Below, in pieces: positions 49,864 through 64,000 of a stretch of 64,000 bases of DNA. Both the position numbers and the translations under genes were made by a program. The DNA lies in NCBI GenBank assembly GCA_020055645.1, contig CM034547.1, positions 33,610,909-33,674,908 on the forward strand. Reading direction: 5' to 3'. Source of the DNA: Tomocerus qinae (taxonomy: Eukaryota; Arthropoda; Collembola; Entomobryomorpha; Tomoceridae). A model generated the notes under the pieces. The model was not told the origin of the DNA. It did not search any database and saw nothing but the letters and a program-made list of their open reading frames with translations. How positions within the stretch are numbered: the stretch's first letter is position 1; every line of letters starts with the position of its first letter.

Positions 49864-52800
49864 AGACTACACATTCTACAACCTCATCTTATCTCCCTCT
49901 TCATAATGCGACAAGATAGAGTCTTTACTCTAGATATAGTGACTAGATATGTATAGTGCTTATAGTTAATGTGAGCAAGTGCATTATCCATAAAGATTAG
50001 GCATACTTTTATGTGTTCATGTACTTTATGGCATGTATCCCAATTTCAAATGCAGATTTCAATGCACTTCTTCTCCAGATACGCAAAGCATACTATTAAG
50101 AGTGATAATAATAGCCCTCATAGTGTTGTAGCATGCAACGTTTTAGATATGGATATTGTTATTAGGTATGACGAGAATAGTATTTTCCTTGCTGCACTCA
50201 AACGGAACTGAACTGGCGGAGGATGAGTAAGAGAGCTAGTGAAGAAGGCGAGGAAACAAGAGAATGACTCTCGGGACTAAGCACTTTTAAAATGCTTCTT
50301 CATACAAAAAATCACACGTTTCTTCAGTTCAGTTCGCTGAGTGATGCAATGTAAGAATTTACAGAGCTTGAGAAGTTATACAGTTCTATGTTATGAAAGG
50401 TAAACCCAAGAGATAAAAAAAGAAAATACAATTTTTCCACTGGAGCATACATAACATACCTTCTTTGTACATAGCCGATACAATCTACACACTTATGCAT
50501 TTTCCTATAGCTATTCCATATTAAATATGTAGAATGAAATTTTCCGCCGGTGCAATCTATTTGCTTTACTTATTCAAACCATTTGAAGGAAACGTCTGTA
50601 TTATGCATTTTGATGAAATTTTTACAACTCAGGGTAGTCAACACGAAAATTCGATTCTCATTGGAAAATATATGGCAGAGAAGCATAAATTCACTCGTAA
50701 AACTTTCTATTTCAAAAATGTTTAAAAGGAAATTATCGTTTGTTTAGTTTTCGCCGCTTTTACAACTATTGTTTATTCTGGATGAGAAGACGAACAAAAA
50801 TAGTGGGGTAAGACAATCTTTATGGTATTAAGACTGTTTGTCTGAGATAGTCTAGTCTTCTTCGTATTAATTTCTAATCTCAAACATACAAGAAAGGGAA
50901 AGTAGCCCACTCTTTAATTTGAGCATACTATAACAAGACTAGGACAGAAAAATGTTGAAAAGAAAACTATTTTTTGAGTAGGAAAAGATGAAAGTTATAG
51001 AAGTGCTGAGCTGCACTTAAGAAAGACGTGCTCAGTACTAACCTTGCCAATAGTCGTAAAAAGAGTCATGGGCAAGATTTAATTTTGATGAGCATAAAAA
51101 CAAAGAGGTTTACGAAGTCAAGTGTACTTACACATAAAATCTGAGGCACAGCAAAGCATGAGTTTTTAAAAAGGGGTCACCAACCTGATAAAATAGAGCG
51201 AGCGAGTCGGTAATAAGTCACTGCTTCAAAGAGTCCAAGGAAATCCGAAATCGTATAATGTGTACGTGTGTATAAGTCACAAGCTATAACTCGTACGTAC
51301 GTCTTCGACTATTCACTTTCTCTGCGTTACACGTTTACACAAATGTATTACTGTGTTCAGTCGAGCGAGCAAGTTCTGAGAAGGACAAAAGTCAAAGTCG
51401 ACTCAATTATTCTGTAAGATTCCTTATCCTTTCATTGCTCCACTACACAGTTTGTAAAATTTGTCACTTTGTATGTGTACTTGTAGGAGTTCAGTGTAGA
51501 ATGGCCAAGTGCAACTGGCGCTTCCTTCTATTGTTGTTTACGTTTATGTCATGTGCTACTTATACAAGTACTCGCATATATGCATGTTAGACAATGACAC
51601 TTAGATAGGAAAACACTGTTTCTCGGTCCTTTACGTGGTTTCGTTCTCTCTATAGAATTCAGCACTGTACTTACTCGTTCTTCGGTTCAGCTCACTACAC
51701 TACACACTTTTTTCCGTTTCTTCTTTTCTTCGGGGTTTACAATCAGAAAAAGAATCCTGATATAGAGACGGCCAACCAAAGTATTCTTTTTCGGCGATCT
51801 CTATTCTTTTCTCTTTCGTCTGGTCGTCTGAAAAATGAGAAAATTTTATGATCAGACATAAAACTTTTCAACATGGCACCACATGTCACGAAATCAGAAA
51901 TCACTCTTCTACTCTCTTTCTCCCTAGCACAAATTCAACAAAGTTACACATACACGCGTAATGTAACTCTACGTGTATCCACCTATTAACTATATATATC
52001 TACTATTCTTTCAGTAAGTAGTAAGTATGTATGAACTTCTCTGGTTTGATTTCGTCTCCATTCTCATCATTGCATGCCATGAGAAAGAGTAAACCAACTC
52101 TGGTTTGTTTCCGTCTTACTTCTTAGTACTTTCTCATTCTTTCTCTTTTGCCCATCCTTCTTCATTCTCAGAAATACTTACTTTTCTCCTGCCAGATGAG
52201 TAAAATCTTCCCTTAAACTCCAAGCAGTCAGAAACTCTTGTTTTCTTTTATTTTCCTTTCAGGTCATAAGATTCAAACTAATGCCATAAGATTTCCATAT
52301 AATATTTTAAGCTTGCCTTAAAGCAAAGACACCTACATACGTATCTCCTTACACCTATTTAAAGGAGAAGGAAACATCTTGACGGTTGAAAGCTCGTTGA
52401 CGGATGTGATAAGAATAAGCGTCAAGATTTCAAGAGCTCAAGGTAGTCAATCTCCAATTTTATGTTGGAACAAAGTAAATTTTATTACTATGAGCAAACT
52501 AACTTTCTTTCTCAACTACTCAACTCCAAGCTCAGCTTGCAGTATTGTTCAAACTAAATGCGATTACCAAGAAACACAATGCACTTCCTTCTACTCAAAT
52601 AAGAGATAGCTCTGCGAAAGACTCTTGCATAGTGTCATCTTACAAAAATCCACTTACACTTAAAACAACCATCTTGATATATACTACATATACCCATATA
52701 GCATCATGAAATATTATTAATGAATGTATTTTCATACTAATTTATTAGAACCCACACGGAGATAAAGAGTACAAAGCCAGATAGCCCCAGTCATCTTAAT

Positions 52801-55800
52801 TGTGAGTCAGCTACTTCTCCTAAGGACCTCTTAATTAAAGGAAATGTAAGAAAGAGTCGCAAGACGTTTCCTCCTCGAAGTTTTCAATGAAAAATCGTAA
52901 CAAAATAGAAATCTAGGAAGATGAAGACTAATGCAGATAGATAATGCTAGTGATACTGGTACACTACATACATAAGTGCATCTCTGTGGATAAATGAAGG
53001 AAAGAAGGGAGAAAGTCTGACTGCCCTACCACCTAATAAGTATGAACGACTGAAAGGTATTTCTACTATCTTGGAATCCCCTCCCACTCGAGTTATAGCG
53101 GACTCCTAGTTAGAAGATGCCGTGAGGAGAGCGAAACATATAAAACAGAATGACAGTTTTCATCAAGTCGGGCGGAAACGTTAATTATAACGGCCCAGGA
53201 GATAGATAACTTGATCATGAGAAGCATCCCAACACTCGATGGGCTTCTCTATCTTCGGTTACTTACTTAGTCTCCACTTGCATCTCTCCTCTCCTCTTCA
53301 TCTTCAATCCGTCCTCCACTCTACTTGCCGTCGACATCCATACATACACTCTTTACTTGGTTTAGGTACCCAACTTTACTTTAGTTTTCGCCTTAAAAAG
53401 AAGAAATAGTAGCAGTGAGACAACATCCATCTATTTTCTCTTTCCTTTCGGATAAGCCAGAAGGAGAAGGCTGGAGGGAGAAAGTCGTAGTGTGATGTAC
53501 AGAGAGGACTTAGGCTACTTTATTTGCTTATCTCTACTTGCTAACGATAAGTCGTAGTAAAACTTACGTAATATGGAGTAACACTGTTAGTCTTCTCTTT
53601 AGCTATGTCGTTTCTCCTTTTTATACTCTGCTCCAAACTACTTTCCTTAAGTAAGATAGAGCCACTTTCTTTCTGTTTTGTCCTTCTCGCCCTAGTTACC
53701 ACACTTTCCTTTTTACTAACATACTTAAGTCACTCAGTACAAAGTACACTACACTCTCCTATCTATAGGCGCATACCACTTTCTGATACCATTTTCATTA
53801 GTCCACATGCATGACGGAGACCCGGCACCAGTGTTCCTAATATCCTCATTAAAGTCCCAAGAATCGGCAAGCTCATTTACGTCTTACATGGCACAGCAAT
53901 CTATGATGCGCCACTATCTTCGTCATATCCACTTCACTCTCAATTACAAAACAGAAAGTGTTCCACTACTGCGTTGCATAGTGCATTGCGTGCTCTGCTC
54001 AACTATTCAACTGAAAGATATTACACCAAATGCTATCGCACTCTTCCCAGATCACTATTCCAATTTGCAACAACCGCAAATCTTGTCATGCCTCTCTTAT
54101 TAGAACCGCACTCAATTTTCTCCTTCATTTCATTCGCAAGTCAGATCATTAGCACTTCTCTGCTCATATATGCACTACTGCATCCTACCTTATAATAAGT
54201 ATCAGTTACATTCTGCAAAAGTAATACCTTGAATCACTTTGCAGTTTCATCCACATTGCGTCTCACTCTCTAAGTGATGGATGAGAATTAAACACATGAA
54301 GAGAAACTAATGAAATTTGCACAGTCGAGAGAATCGTGTGCTTCTATGCAATGCATGCATGGCTAGAAATTAAATTAATACTCTCGCAAGGCACATAACA
54401 GAAACTAACCATGCACACAAAGCCACGCATGTGTAAGCTTCATGAAACAACCAAATCATCCATTTCTTCCAACAAAGACTAGGAAATGAATAAACACAAA
54501 CAAATTAGTATGAATGCAATTTATTATATCTATCAATCTAAACAAATCTAAATCTATACTATTCTGCTTACAATTTTTGACAATATGATTTGTAAAAACA
54601 GACGACTGAATTTTGATTTTACTGCTACCATCCAATAGTTGCGTACATGACCTATTCGAATTTTTTATTCTAAACTCATATCTGATTTATTTTGAAATTG
54701 TTTGGTGTAAAATGTGAGAATGTGCTGATTCAACTTGAAAGCAGTATTAACATTTGAAAGCTTCAATTCTGGAGAGCTAGATAATTTGATTTCTCGTGTC
54801 AAATAAATTCTAGTTCACCCTCCCGCTTTGCATTTCCTTCAATTAATAGTAAAATCCAAATTCCAAACGCGAAGAAAAGATTCAATTAATCACAAGCTAA
54901 ATCTAATTATATGTATCTCCATTTTTGCAGTCAACAGCTCTATGAGCTAACAGTCGAGACTTGCATGTAAGTAGTAGGTAGAAAGAAAGAAGGAACGAAC
55001 TTAATCCTTAGTTCCCCTTCCAATGGGATTATTATTGTTAGCTGCATCATCTCAAGCAACGTGACTACGCACTGCATTTCCTCTCTCCCACCCATCACAC
55101 TCACATTACTTACATTCAGTCACAACAGAACGGAAGGAAAGCTATCGCTTCCTACTCTCGACAACACAAACTAATAAGTACACACAAGAACACTCCTACA
55201 GTGATCTACTACAAACTTGAGACGGAGTCAAGTGACAAGTTTGGCAGATGAAATTTTTTACTTGTTATTAGAAACACGTCCACCCATAATTTACAATGCC
55301 CGTGAAACAGAGCTTTCCATTACTCCACGTATACAAACGCAAGACACTAACTGCACTACATATCACTACTGCTTCCTAAGCCAAAGAGTACATACGATAG
55401 TATGTTAGATAGATACACATATAAATAGTATGTGATATGCCTTTAGTAGGCCCAACAAAAATGTACCTAAAATATAGGTATATTTAGTAGAGATGAAAGT
55501 ATAAGAAACGTAGATAAATATAACTGAATGCATTTGCTTTCAACAAGAAAAGAAACAAGTAAAGAGGAGTGAGAGAGATGGAGAAAGTAAGTGAAAGTCA
55601 AAAAAGAGACGATGCAGTGCTAAAGCTTAAACCTTTTTAAGCTCTAATCTTTTCCTGCATCCATCTCTATAATCCACTCTAGTGAATGTATGAACGTTGA
55701 TACGTTGCATCAGTAAAGTAGTCAAATCCTATCAGATTCAATGCAACGCTGTTCTACTTACTCTTTTGAATAGGTCTACTAAATATCATAGATGCCTACT

Positions 55801-58800
55801 CTGAGCCAGTCTGTGGTGTATTTTACTTTCACAGCAGGGGATTTTGAGTTAACTACATATTTATATGCATGTAGTTGCATATATGTACTAATAAAACTTT
55901 GCGGGTCTTCACCAGGAGAGATGAATGTAGAGAGAGGAGCAATAGGGACCCGGGCATATGTTACAATATCATTCCATCCATCCATTCAGGGCTGTCTCAT
56001 GCTGTCTTCCCTTGCTTGTCCAAGTCCAAGTCACGAAACAGCCAGAGACACAGACACAATTCACTCACCCGGCTTTCTTTGCCATTAGACCATGCCTACA
56101 TAACTTACACGTATCTATAGCCAAGAAAATAGCACGTTCTCATTCTTCTGAAACTCTGTCTGAAGTGAAGTGATGTGAAGGCGAGTAGCTCTGTACAATG
56201 CATTACAATTGCATGCCATGAATGCAGCTCAGCTCAGTTCTTTCTATATATAGTAGATATAGTGTTTCCTTGTTTAACATATAGTTTTCCAGTTGTTTGT
56301 CAGTATAGACAACTACAGTCCCCTGTCAAGACATCCAATAAGATTGCTATCGTGATGATGAAAAACTGGAACGCGGCTAAAATTCAACCCAGTTTACTGC
56401 ACATACTACATGAGTGAAAAACTATTTGCTGGATTGAACCTAGAGCTCCCAGTGACACAAAACAGTAGCAATCCTTTATTTGCACAGACGGAAAAAAGTC
56501 CAGAAGGATTTTTTACATGGTACAGAGAAATACTGCACTGACATTAGCAATAAACAAAAAACGATGGTTTAAATAATAGGAGTTCTCGCAGTATTCCCAC
56601 TAGTTAATGGTATTAGGGGCAAGTGCCGACAGTGAAAAGCAAATAAAGTGAATACCTCCGTTCCTAATGTAATAGGTTGGGGGAAGAAAAGGCTGCTGCC
56701 AATAAGAGGGGATATCTTATTTAGTTCTCGGAAAATAATAATCCATGAAGGAAAAATTAGGGGAATAATCATTTGCGACTTGGCGGATTTAATCATCTAG
56801 CATTTAGACAATATGACGGATACTGGGCATTAACTTCTTATTTCCCTTCCTATTCTTCCCCTCCATTTGTCCTTGAGTCGAACAATATTTAATAATAGTC
56901 TGCGTTTACTTGACTTCTATGTGTTTCTAAAAATACGTAATAATGCCGTGTAAGTAGAATTCTAGAGCAATAAAGTTTTTCTCTTCCCGTTCCATTCCAA
57001 AGCAATGTGAGTAAATGTGAAATTGTAGGAAATGTAGTACGGACTACGTATCTCCTTACAGATATAATCAATAACTGCCCTGTAAGTCCTCTAAACAGTT
57101 TCCGAAAGCAGTATCATTAGTCTCATAGCCAAGCAGTACATATGATAATAATAATAACAATAATGTATAAAAGTGTCATTTTCAATGAAGGCTACGATGA
57201 TGTAGGAGAATAGGTTGTTAGATAAGAGAAACCACGTTGAAGGAGTCTTGGCCGATTTTTGGTTTTCCTCTGCGCATTGATCTCACTCGACATCCAGTGT
57301 TCAAGGAAAGATCAAAAGTACGTACGCTTCGTATGCCAAGAGCATCTCTGATCTCCCGTATGTATGTATAACAATAATATGTAAGTATCACCGGGCTTCA
57401 TATTTCCACTTGTACTACAATCCTATGTTTGAATCTACGTTTCACATTCATACCCTTCTTACAAGTCTTCCGACTCACAATCCTACATGCTGAATTTAGA
57501 CCTTTGTGTAATCTTATCCGAGATTCGATATTAGACCATATTTCATCTACATGGCTTTCCAGAAATCGATTTCAAGTCACTCTTGTTCCATATCTTTGGC
57601 ACAGATCAGGAAAAAATTGAATGCTTTGTACATACATATCAACATATCATACTAACTATACCAATCTAAGCATGCTAACTTACGTTTCAGTTTTACTCTG
57701 GAAACTATGAGACTCTCTTCCTAGAATTCCACTTCACTACTCACTTACACGTACGTATAAAAATGCGAATCTGCACATCTCCACATTTTCCTAAAACTTT
57801 TTTTAGCATCCATATGCCTCAGAGAAAGGAGTAAAAATATTTCAGCCATATTTACTATTTCAATTAACGTTACCATAAATTACAAAGAGATCTTGGAATC
57901 CATAGCAAACAATATCCACCCAACCATCGTAACTTTCAATAGTTCTTGGACTTATGTCGTCCTAATAGAATCCCCGTAAAAAGTTTATCTATGCAGACTA
58001 GAGAGATAGTAAATCTGACAGATTGTAGATATACTTAGGATAGAAGGAGTTTTCAAAGCAAATGCAAAGTCATTAAAGGACAGTAAACGGTTGACTGCCG
58101 TTCGTCCTCTACATTCTTCCATCCTTCTCAAGAGTACTGCAACCTCATTACTAATATTATTCCCTCTCTAATAAATAATTGGTAATCCTATCCTCCAGTC
58201 CTAAATGAACTACTATACTAGAGAGTGCAATTCACAGAATGCAACTTACCAGATTGTAACTTTTGATATATAATGGCATAATAGTAGAACGCCTGGACTC
58301 AAATATCGCTTCAAATAGAATGGAGACCCCTCAACTTATATACAAGCAGTGTAGACTACGTAGATAGAATCCTTGATGCTACTCTGAGTTGATGAAAATT
58401 CATTACGTATTCATATTTTGTTCAAAGGGTCGGATGTTGTTTCAATGGTTATGGTTTCTGGGTTCTTGTATCCAATTATGAACAGCATTAATGCTCTGCC
58501 CTACTATCGCAAATGAATGGATTCAATTTCTCCATTTTAGCATCATATATTGATCAAAAGACTGAAATTGGAATAATCTTCTCATTTTGTTGTGCACCAC
58601 TGCAAAATACCTGCTAGGTAAATTATTCATATTTACATCATGTGCATTGTGACTATACCACGTCCTCCTTTCATGATATGCAAATTAATTAACGAAGAGA
58701 TGCAAAGCAATCAGTTTCACATCATTTAATCCATGTTCCAGTGACACCAATATTAATTTCATTTCATACAGACATCAATAGTACAAATAGGTATGCTGAA

Positions 58801-59323
58801 TAGAATTCTCTACTTAACGGTACTGACTACACAGTTCCTTCTGATTTTGGTTTGTAGTAGCTAACTTAACATGCACAACAATCCAATCCTATATAACCTT
58901 CTTTTCTAAAGTAATAACTTGCAAAATATATAAATATAAATCCCAATGGCAAAACATTAGTAAAACAATGGCAATAAATATCTACATATTTTTGTTTATG
59001 AATTCTCACATTTATATATTTACTATTGTACTTAATTGATATGAATGATTATTCACCCCAAAGCAATGCTGTTTGGGGCATTTTTGAAAGTTGATATTAC
59101 CAAGTACAGTACAATACCAGTTTTCTTAGCATGTTATCAGTCCAAACTGAATTTATCAACATTACGCACTGTGCACTTCATGAACTAGAAAAGTTTCCTG
59201 GTTTCTGGCTTTGAATACAATTAGTAGAGTTAAAAAAATACCTTATGTTCTAACTAAACTGATTATATTCACACAATATGGGTTTGTTCAGCTGGCAGTT
59301 TGCGACATTTACAAAGTATACGC

Positions 59324-59350
59324 TACCTGTCAAAAGTTTTTGGACTGTAA
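59324..59350 (+). mobile_element. Possible Tc1/mariner terminal remnant
   Basis: The stretch TACCTGTCAAAAGTTTTTGG, continuing ACTGTAA, resembles the terminal inverted repeats of many Tc1/mariner elements, which often contain CAAAAGTTTTTGGAC next to a TA. No inverted partner was found nearby and no transposase is visible, so at most this is a lone end of an old element. Chance similarity is possible. Confidence 0.2.
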
Positions 59351-62300
59351 CATTGTGTTCACAACTTATAATTTATGTCAGATGATTCCCTTAACCATGA
59401 CTATGAAAAATGCCGAGAACAGTTATCAGATCACCGCATCTGACATGATTCATAAAATAATTAAAAGTAGTGCAAATGGACTAATCATACAAATTCTACT
59501 GAGAAATATATACTTGTATATCCGTAGAGCAAACATATACAAAGTACAACATAATATGTTCTATATGACGATGAAAAAACAGTAATGGTAGTAATGTAAT
59601 GGTTATATAAAAATATGAATTGTATCTATCTGTTCACAATAGAAAAGTCACTACACAAAGTGACATGCAATATTTCAGTATGTAGTAATACGGACCTATC
59701 CCTATAGGCAAACGTATTTAATTTTTGCTTCTAGACGGACGGAATCAAAGACAGCATTTGCTAAACCCCAGGGTAAGTTAATTCCAAAAGGACGGAGAGC
59801 AGTGGAGATATAATATTACAAATGGTATTACCGACAGAAAATGTTTTCTCTGCAGATATACTAAAGTAGTTGGCTTTATTAATAGACTGCAGTAGATGAA
59901 ATGTGGCAAAGATGGTTATCGGGTTGCAGTGGAGCACTAAAGATCCAATATTATGAAATTGGAAACCACACATCTGCAGATATACTTATCAGCAATCGAA
60001 TAGTGCTAACATGCATAATAAAGGTTGATATATATGTTTATATAGAAATTGCACAAAAGTACATGCGTAAGAGAAACGCGTGGCATGCAGTGGGCACTGA
60101 ACAGGACACATTGATAATAGGAGCGACATCCCACAATCTATCTCTCCATACGTGCACGAGTAAAATGAAACCTTCATGCTTGATAAAGATGAGCGCATGA
60201 TACTCTACTCAACAGGGTCTTCATTTCATTTCCATCTAATTCTCTCTGTCTCTGACTGGCTTCTATTCTGTGTATCTGTAATTGCAGTGAGAGGACAGAG
60301 GCAGATACACTGATACAGCATTCGGGAAGGTAATCCCACATCACATGCATAGAACGAAGATGATACTAATAAAATAAACAGGAAAGTACCTTTCGCTGTC
60401 CTGTCCAGACGTTTTTAGTCTACTATTATTGTATTTTACGTAGGGAGTGGTACAGTGCATTAGGAGTCGTACGTACCTGAATTGGATTAGATTGTACAAT
60501 GAAAGAGCTCCTAGTTACAATTAGTACTTCAGCACAATGAACTGCGATGGAATAGAATTGAGAGTAATATTAGCTGAGGAAAGAAAACAAGCTGTACTAG
60601 TATATCATTCTGTAAATACCCGGATTCACATTTTGTAATACAGGCAATAACATTAGTGCTGTTGCTGAACTCTGTAGGTAAGTTATTGTACAAGGACTCA
60701 GATGAAAATAAAATGCAGCAATATACTACCTTCCTTTCCTACTATTCTCCTGTACATATGCCGGAAAGTCAGGCATTCGTATAATACACGTAGTAAAATA
60801 CAATAAAGGTGAGCTTATAAGTAATAGGATTATATTACACTGTTTACAGAATATAAGCTTACAAATCACTAAATATACGCACAGAACGTTATAATAAATA
60901 TTTCTCTAGCTCGTTATATTTTACTACTTGTTAATACACCCGATGCTATAGACTCATACATTGAACACTGCATTATCAACATCATCAAATCAACATGACC
61001 ACTTGATCCGATTTCCCGCAGGGCCGAAGTGTCTCCGAATACATAATAGCAAAAGTAATCAGAGCTACCTACTCTCATCCTATGTCGGCTCACTAAGCTA
61101 CATATTCCGTAATGCAACAGTAATGGCGAGAGTTCCTCACTCGAGATACATAGATTCTGTTTTGTCATATGGCTGAAGCAAAGGCTCATTTTCTTTAGTT
61201 TACTGTATTTCCTCCCCGGTTCATACATTTAGGTACGATTGAACTAACCTTACAATGTAGAGTAGTAATATTTATATACAGAGTTATGGTGGGCTGCAAT
61301 GAACTGACATCAACATTACAGCTCAGTTCACAGATCTTATCAGAATGCTGGAGGCACTTCAATCCCAAAATTAGCAAACTGAAGAGCTAATCTTCTATTC
61401 AGTGCTATTGCTCTAGATACTAAAGTTGTTTTGTTGCTCCTGCTCTCTTAGTCTAGCTCCTAGTTATACAATAACGTGCGTTACACAAGGACTACTCTTC
61501 CGAGGTAGGAGCAAGCATTGTATATGCAAGTATCATCAAGCCAATTTGTGAATATACAAAACAATGCTCGTCTACTTCCTAGGACTGTATGGGCAGTAGT
61601 AACAATCTCTACCTATAATGCAATTGATATGAAGTAGTAGTCGCATACACGCACACAATCTCACAATGCATGCATATAAATACAAGTAGGTACATATAAA
61701 TAGAGATATGCGAATGAATATTAATACAAGAAAACATTTGAAAAGTTAGGGGTAGCTGCTTCATTAAATGAATTACATTATATTAGCATTCAAGTGGTTC
61801 CATATAAACTATCTGCTCTCCTATTATGGTAATAATAAAAACATGGGAAGTGTACCTCGATAAAGTTTATATAAGTTATTCAAGTTTTGAGGGATCTACA
61901 TTTAGGTACCACAGTATAGGAACGATTGCATTGGCTTGTTGAGAGGGAGATGAAGAGAGCAAGAGACTCTTATCTTATTTAAAACTTTAATGATAATCCT
62001 ATTCACTTTTAGTGTTTGGTGGGACGAGACTGAATACACCCTCAGCCTCAGTATCCTGCATCTCCACTTTGCATTATCAACTGCGAGCGAACTTAAACAA
62101 GTACACCGTTGAATGTGTTGTATTACATACACAGATACACACTCTGACTATACGATGTGGGTATTTGTCTCTTCAATAGGTACTTCATCTACTACAGAGT
62201 TCATGTTTGTGTTCGAGACCTAAAGTCATCCCCTCTTCATTCCATGAATAATAAATGACCAGCATGAAAGAGCTTTTTAAATGGAAAATTAGCTCAACAT

Positions 62301-64000
62301 TTACTATGCCATTTAGTTAAGCTCAAATTTTTTAGAGGATCGCATCCAATAGAATGGAATGGTAATAAATGGCAACTAAAGTCACTAGTCCCTACAGCTG
62401 TAATAGAATACTAGGGAAAACTTCCAACCTAACTAGCCACCCTTAATTAATTTTAGGGTGAGAATGACTAATTTTAACTGTCTTGGATAGTGAAAAGCTA
62501 TTTCATTACTAGCGGTAAGTCTCAACTGGTAGGAAAATCAACCCTTCGCATAAATTCGTGTAGAAATAGAGTTATGCAAATATTAGCCATTATAAAAACT
62601 GAAATCATTCGGAAAAGCAAGACAAGGCAGACTTAGAGAGAGACAAGAGAAGTTAGTTCTTTTCTTTCTCTGTTTTGTCAGATGGGCAAATAAAGAAGCT
62701 ATCTTTAGTCATCTCAAGACAAGATCAGATTCAATTTTACCAGAATGGCTTGGAGCAAGATACCGAAATAGGCAAGGGAATAATGAATGAGTGAGTGAGC
62801 AAAGAGAATCTTAAGAGACTACCTTTTCCTACTTGGATGCACATAATTGACAATGATATATGCTATTAAATTATCTCTCAACTGGAAAGGAATACCGACC
62901 GACAGAGAATCCACTGTTGTTTTCTGCTACTCTTTTATCTCTGTACTCTATTTACATGACATTCATCCATTAAGAACTGGTAATCTCTTTCCCATTCAGA
63001 AAAACAGTCGGGGAAAAGACAGAAATATTAAATAGCTAAAAGTGATCTGTTTGCGTAACGAATAAAAATAATATTATTGGATCGATCGAAAAAGGATTTC
63101 ATCTCCTACTCCACTTTGTATTTGCTTCTAGTCTCAAAGTCTCAATTCGTGTACAAGACAAGGATGAATATTTATGCATTCACGTATACTACACTTGCCT
63201 AAGTTATGTAAGGTGTGTCGTGTCTAAAGTCCTTACGAGACAGACTACGTGCCTCCTATTTCTAGAAATGTAAAAACTAACTCAGCAGCATGACGAGCAA
63301 CAAATTTCCACATCTGACAACCGGAAAAATGGAAGGAAATAACAAAACACCGAATCTTTCACATCACTTATTATTATAATCTGTGTTTGCGTGTCTACAC
63401 TATAAAGGCTTATACTCCGTAATAGTATTAGCGTAAAAAAGAGAACCCCTTTTGGTCCTGTCTAAGAATTCTATCGTAGCAAATCTAAAATACACCGGAG
63501 ACAGAGACAACAAGAGAAGGACGGAGGATGTACAATACAGAGATAACTAATGCATATTACGCAGGCAGAGCATAATAAGATATTCAATTTGCAACCGCCG
63601 AGAGATTTCCCCCTCCATCTCAATTTCCGTCTCCTTCATTTCATTGTATACTCTCCCTATAACATTCAGTTCACATTCATACATATTCCATAAGTACACA
63701 CAATTGTATTTATTGTGCGTGTATGTGGTATGCAGCTAAACACATACAGTCGTTGTCAGCAGTACATAACGTATATACATTTATACCAGTACAAACTAGT
63801 TCCTTGTTTTTCGATGAAAACTTATACATATTTCAATGTAGTGCTAATAGTCCCGAGTTCCAGACTCCATATTCCTCCTCTCCTCCGTTGCTCCTTCAAT
63901 GATTACGTTACGACTTGAACAACAAGCCGTTTAGTTTCCTGTGCCTGAATATTTAGTACTAATGAGGCCCTTGCGGACCTAAACAACCAAATAGTCTGTC

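Larger units (their letters stand above)
36650..64000. other. Gene-free right half of the window
   Basis: No exon, structural RNA or complete transposon could be supported in 27 kb. The longest open frame is 159 codons (45544-46023, minus), compositionally odd with no recognisable domain. Next is 124 codons (59211-59585, plus), running across a possible Tc1-like end. A 53-codon ORF at 44175-44336 (plus) has balanced composition but no neighbours or homologues I recognise. Small hairpins, such as an AT-rich one at 43035-43056, and microsatellites are listed separately. Genes with short exons and long introns could be missed by reading alone. Confidence 0.5.

Noticed and set aside
59211-59585. 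124-codon plus ORF as a transposase fragment
   Set aside because: Only a short Tc1-like terminal motif lies inside it. The translation has no DDE-type or helix-turn-helix features that I can see, and it begins at a non-ATG codon.
1-64000. CRISPR arrays, operons and other prokaryotic features
   Set aside because: There are no spaced palindromic repeats, no runs of adjacent long ORFs and no ribosome-binding sites. The sequence is eukaryotic in character.

Overview
This is AT-rich eukaryotic, almost certainly metazoan DNA. Tracts of short random-looking ORFs are interrupted only by transposable elements, and nothing in it resembles a bacterial or phage gene. The LTR-retrotransposon and hAT-type signatures fit an invertebrate such as an arthropod, but no host gene is present to fix the taxon. 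No host protein-coding exon, rRNA or tRNA gene could be supported. Most of the 64 kb looks intergenic or intronic.

Three mobile elements stand out, each with its own target-site duplication. (1) At 3845-6432 (+) lies a compact 2.59 kb LTR element with 342-bp LTRs that read identical, an ACAC duplication, a tRNA-Pro-like primer-binding site, a polypurine tract and a promoter-like U3. The U3 carries a 19-bp perfect palindrome made of two heat-shock-element-like GAAnnTTC dyads, then a CCAAT box and a TATA box. Its 1.9 kb interior has no reverse transcriptase and only a decayed ORF. (2) At 22978-28978 (-) lies a 6.0 kb LTR element with LTRs of about 1.0-1.1 kb and an ATAG duplication. The LTRs are nearly identical apart from three extra ~24-bp units at the outer edge of the left copy. 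The interior encodes a Gag-like, low-complexity protein in several frames, with a possible protease-like C-terminus, and no pol. (3) At 36435-36641 lies a 207-bp foldback element whose inner 55-nt arms match at 53 of 55 positions, flanked by the 8-bp duplication GTGTGCAC. It fits a hAT-type MITE and would give a long RNA hairpin.

Region by region: 1-3840 holds no gene; 3841-6436 is element 1; 6437-22973 holds no gene; 22974-28982 is element 2; 28983-36426 holds no gene; 36427-36649 is the foldback element; 36650-64000 holds no gene apart from microsatellites and one possible Tc1-like end. Both LTR elements look recently inserted yet lack a polymerase, so both were probably mobilised in trans by autonomous relatives elsewhere in the genome. 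No novel multi-gene system was found. The most interesting signals are the heat-shock-like LTR promoter, the variable repeat at one LTR edge and the foldback element.
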